This document shows positions 58,981-64,000 of a DNA stretch of 64,000 bases, piece by piece. Both the position numbers and the translations under genes were made by a program. The stretch's first letter is position 1. Each line of letters opens with the position of its first letter. This DNA comes from Desmodesmus armatus (taxonomy: Eukaryota; Chlorophyta; Chlorophyceae; Sphaeropleales; Scenedesmaceae), in the NCBI GenBank assembly GCA_007449985.2, contig VIIQ02000581.1, positions 124,001 through 188,000 of the forward strand, in the 5' to 3' direction. The notes below the pieces were generated by a model, which was given only the letters and a program-made list of their open reading frames with translations, searched no databases and was not told where the DNA came from.

Positions 58981-61383
58981 TCAGCCCACCACAGCTGCCA
59001 GCCACTGCACGGTGTGGGGGTTCTGGTATGACCTGCCCAAGGGGTGGGGCAAGGCGCCACCCCGCACTGGCAGCAACACAGGCGCATGCGGCACCACAGA
59101 CGACAGAGGCAGTATAACCGAAGCCATGCGCTCCAACACTGGCCACCACCACCGAGACTCCCACCTCGGCACAATCAGCAGCACCCGTGCACGCTGCTCC
59201 TCAACCAAACGTAACACATCACCCACAAGCTTAACTGGCGGGAAAGCGTAGTTGAAGACTCCCCGCCAATCAGCGGACAGGGAGTCAACCCCCGCCGCCA
59301 AACCATCCGCAAACAGGCCCCAGTATGGCAAGCGGCTCCCACCCAGCCACTGCGCAGATGCTGCAGTGGCAAAGCGGTCCACCTGCACTGCCCCAAACCT
59401 AGCACACAGCGCTGCAAAGACCACTGGGTTCAGCTTGCAGTCAGTCTTATCCAGATGACGGGACAGGGCATCAGCACCTGAGAGGATGATGGTGCCTGCG
59501 CCCACATACTGCATACTGAGGGTAATGCCAAACAGCGCACAGTACACCATAACCCTGCTAGTGATGGCATCCAGCACAACATTGCGCTTGCTCCCACCTC
59601 GCCGCAGGATGTAGTAGGTGGAGATGCTGTCTGTGCGATGCAGGACCGTCTGCCCCACAAGCTCCTGCCCAGCACCCACCAGCGCCCGCCACAAGCCTTT
59701 CAACTCGGTGTGCACAGACGCCTTGGAGTCAACCTCCTCCCACACACCTGCCTGAACCGACAGGGCAGGCTCCATAACCCTGCAACTCACACGATGCAGC
59801 ACACCCCCATACCCCTCGCCAGAGGCATCCGTATACAGCACCCGTGACACCGTGCGCGGGCGCAGCAAACTGCCATTCCATAAGGCCACTCTGCTGTACC
59901 AAAACTCACACTCCAGCACAGCAGCTGGGGACAGCTCCACCACATCACCAAAATCCACCCAACCCTGATCAGTAAGGGGCAAGGCCCCCAAGCACTCGTA
60001 CAGCGCCTTGGTGGCAATAGGCACAATGGGGATCGCCACCCTGCAGGACTGCACAAACCCCAACAAACGGGCCAAAGTCTGGCCCCGGACCCGCACAGTG
60101 CCAGGGGTCGACCCTGCCATGGCCTCCTCCTCATGCATAGCACCAGGCACTACTTCTGAAGTGTCCACAGGGAGGCGCTGCACCCTGCGCAGGATCCCCC
60201 TCAGGGACTCCCGAAGCTTGGCAACCTTGCCAGCAGGCAAGCGAACGTGAGGGGCTGGTACAGAGCAGATATGAAACCCCAGATACTTCACCATTGTGCC
60301 CGCATCCAGCAGCGCTTTGGCATCACTAATGTACCACCCCAGCCGAGTCAGATCGGCCAACACCAGCCGCCTCACCCTGGCAAAATCAGCAGGCCGCACA
60401 GCAAAGAAGAAATCATCAATGTAACTAGAACAGCGAATGCCCTTCGCACGCCACAGCTTCAGCAGTGCCCGCCCAACCTTACTGTATGCCCTAGGTGCTG
60501 TTGCAAGCCCAAACGGCAGCACTTCCCACCGATAAACCCTACCTTGCCACTCAAAACACATGAACTGCTTCATGAACGGCTTCAGAGGCAGCTGGTGGTA
60601 CCCTGCCTGCATATCTATAGCGAACAACATATCACCCGGCTGCACAAGCGACAGAGCTACCTGCACATGCTCCATCTTGAACTTCCGCACCGGGAAGTGA
60701 GGGTTCACTGGCCGTGCATTGTAGCACAGCCGCAGCTTCCCACTACCCTGCACCGCCACCGTCAGAGGGTTAATGTTGTGCACCACGCTGGGGTCATCCC
60801 TCAGGTGAGTGACATCCGACACTGCCTGCACATCCAGCAACCCCTGCACCGCCCCCGTCACAAACTCAACATGGTCTGCAGTATTGACATTATTGTCCCG
60901 CTGCGACACCTCCACCCAACCAGCCAACAGCTCAGAGTACCCATCTACAACCCACCGACGCAGCTCAGCATTGTCACCCGCAACCTCCAACCATGCTTCC
61001 TGGTTCGCAAACCCACGCCCCGCCACAAAGTCCACTGACGGACGCTGATACAGAGTTGCCAGCTCCTCGGCAGGCATGGGAGCCGCCGCTGTGAGGTCCT
61101 CGCCAGCATAGCTAATTACAGCAGCAAGGTCTGCCGGCGGCTGCGTACGCATCAGCAAGTGCAGGAGGCCCTCGGGGCCCAGCGCTTCCCATGCAGCTGT
61201 GTTGATCAGTGCACCCCCTCCCACTGTCTCCCTAGTGGCAGGTGCAGCAGGCAGGCCCAGGTGCCCGCTCCCAGGCACGGGCAGCACAGGTCGCGCAGAT
61301 GCGGCTGTTGCGCATGCCACCGATGGGGCCAACTGCCGGGGCACACGCCCTACAACAGTACAAGGGTACAAGGGGCGGCCCAC
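58981..61383 (-). CDS. Reverse transcriptase and RNase H polyprotein of the DIRS-like element
   Basis: Copies the element RNA into DNA. About 800 codons are open. Order of motifs: KLRLCYNARPVN (RT block 1); DMQAGYHQLPL (block 3, with the first catalytic Asp); LPFGLATAPRAYSKV (block 4); CSSYIDDFFFA (the YxDD box with its two Asp); KYLGF (block 7); then an RNase H-like part with RVLYTDASGEGYGG and a SGADALSRHLD block; then the C-terminal part typical of DIRS elements (VQVDRFATAASAQWLGG, FNYAFPPVKLVGDVL, RWWWPVLERM). The open frame begins at a GTG after an in-frame stop, and no ATG occurs for about 75 codons. Translation therefore probably starts elsewhere or the 5' end is spliced from upstream; a phase-0 acceptor (CCGGCAG) lies near 61340. 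Confidence 0.92.
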   Translation of the reverse strand: MGRPLYPCTVVGRVPRQLAPSVACATAASARPVLPVPGSGHLGLPAAPATRETVGGGALINTAAWEALGPEGLLHLLMRTQPPADLAAVISYAGEDLTAAAPMPAEELATLYQRPSVDFVAGRGFANQEAWLEVAGDNAELRRWVVDGYSELLAGWVEVSQRDNNVNTADHVEFVTGAVQGLLDVQAVSDVTHLRDDPSVVHNINPLTVAVQGSGKLRLCYNARPVNPHFPVRKFKMEHVQVALSLVQPGDMLFAIDMQAGYHQLPLKPFMKQFMCFEWQGRVYRWEVLPFGLATAPRAYSKVGRALLKLWRAKGIRCSSYIDDFFFAVRPADFARVRRLVLADLTRLGWYISDAKALLDAGTMVKYLGFHICSVPAPHVRLPAGKVAKLRESLRGILRRVQRLPVDTSEVVPGAMHEEEAMAGSTPGTVRVRGQTLARLLGFVQSCRVAIPIVPIATKALYECLGALPLTDQGWVDFGDVVELSPAAVLECEFWYSRVALWNGSLLRPRTVSRVLYTDASGEGYGGVLHRVSCRVMEPALSVQAGVWEEVDSKASVHTELKGLWRALVGAGQELVGQTVLHRTDSISTYYILRRGGSKRNVVLDAITSRVMVYCALFGITLSMQYVGAGTIILSGADALSRHLDKTDCKLNPVVFAALCARFGAVQVDRFATAASAQWLGGSRLPYWGLFADGLAAGVDSLSADWRGVFNYAFPPVKLVGDVLRLVEEQRARVLLIVPRWESRWWWPVLERMASVILPLSSVVPHAPVLLPVRGGALPHPLGRSYQNPHTVQWLAAVVG

Positions 61384-62008
61384 AGGGCGACTGAGTGGCC
61401 ATACTGGTCACAAAGGGGATGGTATGCAATGAAAATTTGCAGGAGGGATTAAAAAACTGAGTGCTGACAGAAGCTGCTGTTATGAGCCGAGACAGAAATC
61501 CATTGATAAGGGCTGGTACTACAGCAAAGGGCATGACAGTCGCTGGCAAGAAACTCACTGTGGCCAGGACAGCCCCTTTCATGGGTACCGTGTGCTGGAA
61601 GTATGATCAGTATCCCTAAAAGGTTGTGGTGTGCACCTGCCTCAAGCTGCCCGCACCGAATGTTGGCGATTGGCTAAGGCCAGCCCACGCTCAGCAAAAC
61701 AGAGTTTCACAGTGATGTACGAGTCAAGGGACAGCAGGCGCTGTTGCACTCAGTCACTCTTGTTCCGGGGCAAGGCGCACTGCCAATCAGTCACAGGACA
61801 TCCCACAAGCAAGTACGCGTCACAGTTCATCCCTCCAACCAACTCAGGTGGGAATGTTACAGTACCCAGCCTTAAACACAGTCAGGAACAGCAACACTGG
61901 CAGTATTGCTGTTCAGCCCAATCACCAGCCACCGTGGTAGTTGTCACACACGGTACATGTGTAAGCAGAAGTCATCTGACAACCGTGGGACAACACACGC
62001 TCCATCAC

Positions 62009-62178
62009 CTCCTGGTGACCACCAGGCAGGCGGCCGCACACTGCCTGCAGCTGTCCCTCACGCTGCTGAAGGGCCTTCTCCAACTGATACAGCTCACTCT
62101 GCACCATACGCTTGGTGTCATGCAGGAACTTGCGGGCCTGGCTGATCGCCTCCCTCGCCTCCAGCACCTCCGGGGAGT
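62009..62178 (-). CDS. Candidate coiled-coil exon between Gag-like and RT genes
   Basis: A clean acceptor (TATGCACAG) and donor (GAG|GTGATG) bracket 170 bp that read open, phase 1 in and phase 0 out. It encodes about 56 residues of strongly amphipathic helix (EVLEAREAISQARKFLHDTK ... ELYQLEKALQQREGQL). It could join the first Gag-like exon (63712, phase 1) upstream and the RT frame (phase-0 acceptor near 61340) downstream. Whether it belongs to the element or to a host gene is not settled. Confidence 0.4.
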
Positions 62179-62406
62179 CTGTGCATACAACACAGCAGAA
62201 CAGGCACCCAATAAGAAATCGTGCAAGGCCCTTCCGAGTGTCAAGACTTCGTAATCCGCTGCAGAAAAACGCATGCAGGAGCCCTGCCACCGCACACAGC
62301 AGGGTGACTCATGCTGCTACACACACCCACTAGCGGGCTGGCATCCTGCGTGCTGCTACACATGCTCACACAGAGGGGCCGTTCCCACACCACCTGGACT
62401 TACAAC

Positions 62407-64000
62407 TTAGGTGCGCCTAGGCCCGGCCCTGCCAGGGGGGCGGAAGGGGAATGGGTTGGCGGGGTTGCGGGGAGCAGTGCAGTGCGGCACCCTGTGGCCC
62501 GGAACGCCACAGCGCCAGCACACCTCAGGGGCAGGGGGTGGGGCGGCCCCACCGTACTGTGGCAGCATGTACTGAGGCGCCAAGAGCTGGGGCTGCATCA
62601 TCTGCTGCTGCAGCAGCTGCTGCTGCAGCATCTGGGCCGGCAGCATCTGGGGTGCCACCAGCTGCTGCGGAGCCAGGCCTGCCGCCCCTGCTGCCAGCAC
62701 TCCCACCCCCTGCTGTGCAGCGAGGCCTCCTGCCACCTGCTGTCCCGGCAGCACACCTGGCGCAGCCTGTGCCTGCTGCGCTGGCACCAACAGGCCCTGG
62801 CCCATCGCTGCTGTCTGGATCTGCTGGGTCAGGCTGCTGGTAGCGTCTGTGGGCCGGCTGCTGACCACATCGTAAGCTACCTTGAGCCCTGTCAGGCAGC
62901 CCTCACCCTGCCAGCCCTTGATGCCGTCCAACAGCTTGACAGCCCTGTATGCCTTCTTGATCACAGCCTGGCGGGCCTCCTCTGCAACAGGGCACGCAAA
63001 TACGCCACACGTACACATCAGGCCTGGCCAGCATCACAAAGGAGCCCATCAGAAATGCCCCACTGCCCTCTCGGCACCACCTGTGTCGCCAGACTTTGCA
63101 TGCAGGTGCCGCCCAACGGGTCCTCAGCACTGATCATAGCACGCAGTGTCACACAGCAGCATGCATGCTGGTGCCGCCCAACGGGTCCTCGGCACTAAAC
63201 ATAGCAAGCAGTGTCACACAGCAGCATGCATGCAGGTGCCGCCCAACGGGTCCTCGGCACTAATCATAGCCAGCAGTGCAACAGCAACACCCCAAAAAAT
63301 GCCGCCCAACGGGCCTCAGCACTGCTATAGCATCCGCGCAACAGCGACCCAGAAGCTGCATGCCAGTGCTGCCCCAAAGGGTCCGCAGCACTGCTGCCTG
63401 TCTGTCCTACATTCCCAACCCTGCAAGGCTTGTTTCCTGCCTGAGACACACTCCACAGTCTATTGCCCTGAGACACAAACACCTGCTCCAAGACACTCCT
63501 GCTGGCAGCAGTCCTGGTTGCTGGCTGTGGGCCTGAGGTTCAGCTGCATGTACTATCCAGCCCTGGGCAGAATGTTAAGAAGCCTACTGTCTGCAGGGCT
63601 GCTGTTGCCACCAAGTGCCTAAGCAAGAATTCTATCAGCAGCATTGCTGCCATGTCCGACCAAACTGCACAGCGAGACAAGAACCTACAGATAATAGCAG
63701 CGTTTACTCACCAGTGTCAGCGCCCTTCAGTTGCTCAGACATTGCCTCGAAGGTCTTGACAGCCTCAGCAGCAGCCACCGAAGACAGGCCGGTCGGGGCC
63801 TCAGGCGCCGGGGGGGCAGACTTCAGGCTGGCCATGGCAGCTGCGAAGGTGTTAGCCATGTAAGCCATCTGCGTGTTCACATCTGAACGCAGGGCCTCCA
63901 CGGCCTGCACGCTGCTGTTAGCGGGCGGGTCGTAGTGAACGGGCCCAGGCTTGGCCGCTGCTGCTGCCAGGAGCTGCTCAAACTCTGCGTCCTCCAATGC
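62407..64000 (-). CDS. Gag-like CCHC zinc-knuckle protein (5' end off right edge)
   Basis: Exons (minus): from beyond 64000 to 63712, then 62981-62407 with a TAA stop; the junction is GT-AG in phase 1. The first part is acidic and Ala-rich (EFEQLLAAAAAKPG; AYMANTFAAAMASLKSA). The second starts with EEARQAVIKKAYRAVKLLDG, runs through a Q/L/A/P-rich segment, and ends with one zinc knuckle, CWRCGVPGHRVPHC (C-x2-C-x4-H-x4-C), followed by a basic Pro/Arg tail. This is the layout of a nucleocapsid-bearing Gag, and its position 5' of the RT fits. The 730-bp intron carries a minisatellite. A host CCHC protein is the alternative. Confidence 0.65.
63099..63400. repeat. Minisatellite in the Gag-like gene intron, about 65-bp unit, 5 copies
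   Basis: GCCGCCCAACGGGTCCTC and neighbouring GCACT...ATAG blocks recur at about 63110, 63173, 63237, 63301 and, more diverged, 63368. The first three units are nearly identical; the last two are degraded. Confidence 0.85.

Larger units (their letters stand above)
56941..64000 (-). mobile_element. DIRS-like (tyrosine-recombinase) retrotransposon, minus orientation, continues off right edge
   Basis: In minus-strand order the region holds a Gag-like CCHC protein, reverse transcriptase plus RNase H, and a tyrosine recombinase, with direct repeats inside and at the 3' side instead of LTRs. A tyrosine recombinase in place of a DDE integrase, together with the RT type (FGLATAPRAYSK, YIDD) and a downstream block ending VPRWESRWWWPVL, marks the DIRS order. 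Green algae carry such elements (Kangaroo in Volvox, PAT/TOC3-like elements in relatives). All three proteins are open over long stretches, so the copy may be young. The 5' end lies outside the window. Confidence 0.85.

Noticed and set aside
60247..61038. 263-residue plus-strand frame opposite the reverse transcriptase
   Set aside because: Antisense shadow; the minus-strand frame has all RT motifs.

Overview
The window looks like nuclear DNA of a unicellular or colonial chlorophycean (volvocalean-type) green alga; the species cannot be fixed from sequence alone. The evidence is dense, intron-rich genes with 60-500 bp GT-AG introns, 3' splice sites that are almost always (T)GCAG, TGTAA polyadenylation words, pervasive CAG/CTG runs in coding DNA, a motile-cilium gene, a plant-type TON2 gene and a DIRS-type retrotransposon. 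Exon boundaries below were found by hand: exons were joined only where donor, acceptor and reading phase agree, so most chains are internally checked but none is backed by transcript data.

Layout: 1-1815 (-) 5' part of an organellar tryptophanyl-tRNA synthetase, running off the left edge. 2107-6513 (-) an alpha-helical-repeat protein with a polyQ tract and a divergent RAP-like C-terminus, probably an organelle RNA-binding factor. 6834-18007 (+) a 20-exon CFAP74/FAP74-like central-apparatus protein. 18755-21830 (+) an AMT-type ammonium transporter. 21831-26404 a long interval without recognisable genes, with strand-asymmetric composition suggesting convergent long 3' UTRs. 26405-28034 (-) an acyltransferase-3 family membrane protein. 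30035-34841 (-) a TON2/FASS-like PP2A B'' regulatory subunit. 37088-40169 (-) a CAMK-type Ser/Thr kinase with a Q/A-rich tail. 40823-55285 (+) a very large GHKL-ATPase protein of SMCHD1/GMI1 type with many Ig-like repeats. 56941-64000 (-) a DIRS-like tyrosine-recombinase retrotransposon: Gag-like CCHC protein, reverse transcriptase/RNase H, tyrosine recombinase and split/tandem direct repeats.

No operon logic applies; these are independent nuclear genes. Two divergent pairs (helical-repeat protein/CFAP74 and kinase/SMCHD1-like) share short intergenic regions that probably act as bidirectional promoters. Themes that recur are cytoskeleton and cilia (CFAP74, TON2-like), organelle gene expression (TrpRS, helical-repeat protein) and chromatin (SMCHD1-like).

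The points most worth a second look are the arrangement of the DIRS-like element (a perfect 81-bp direct repeat bracketing the recombinase gene, a perfect 286-bp tandem repeat and three stem-loops), the SMCHD1-like gene (two apparent single-base frame breaks, a SUMO-like motif pair, no visible hinge domain before the transposon), and a decayed tandem duplicate of a TrpRS exon.
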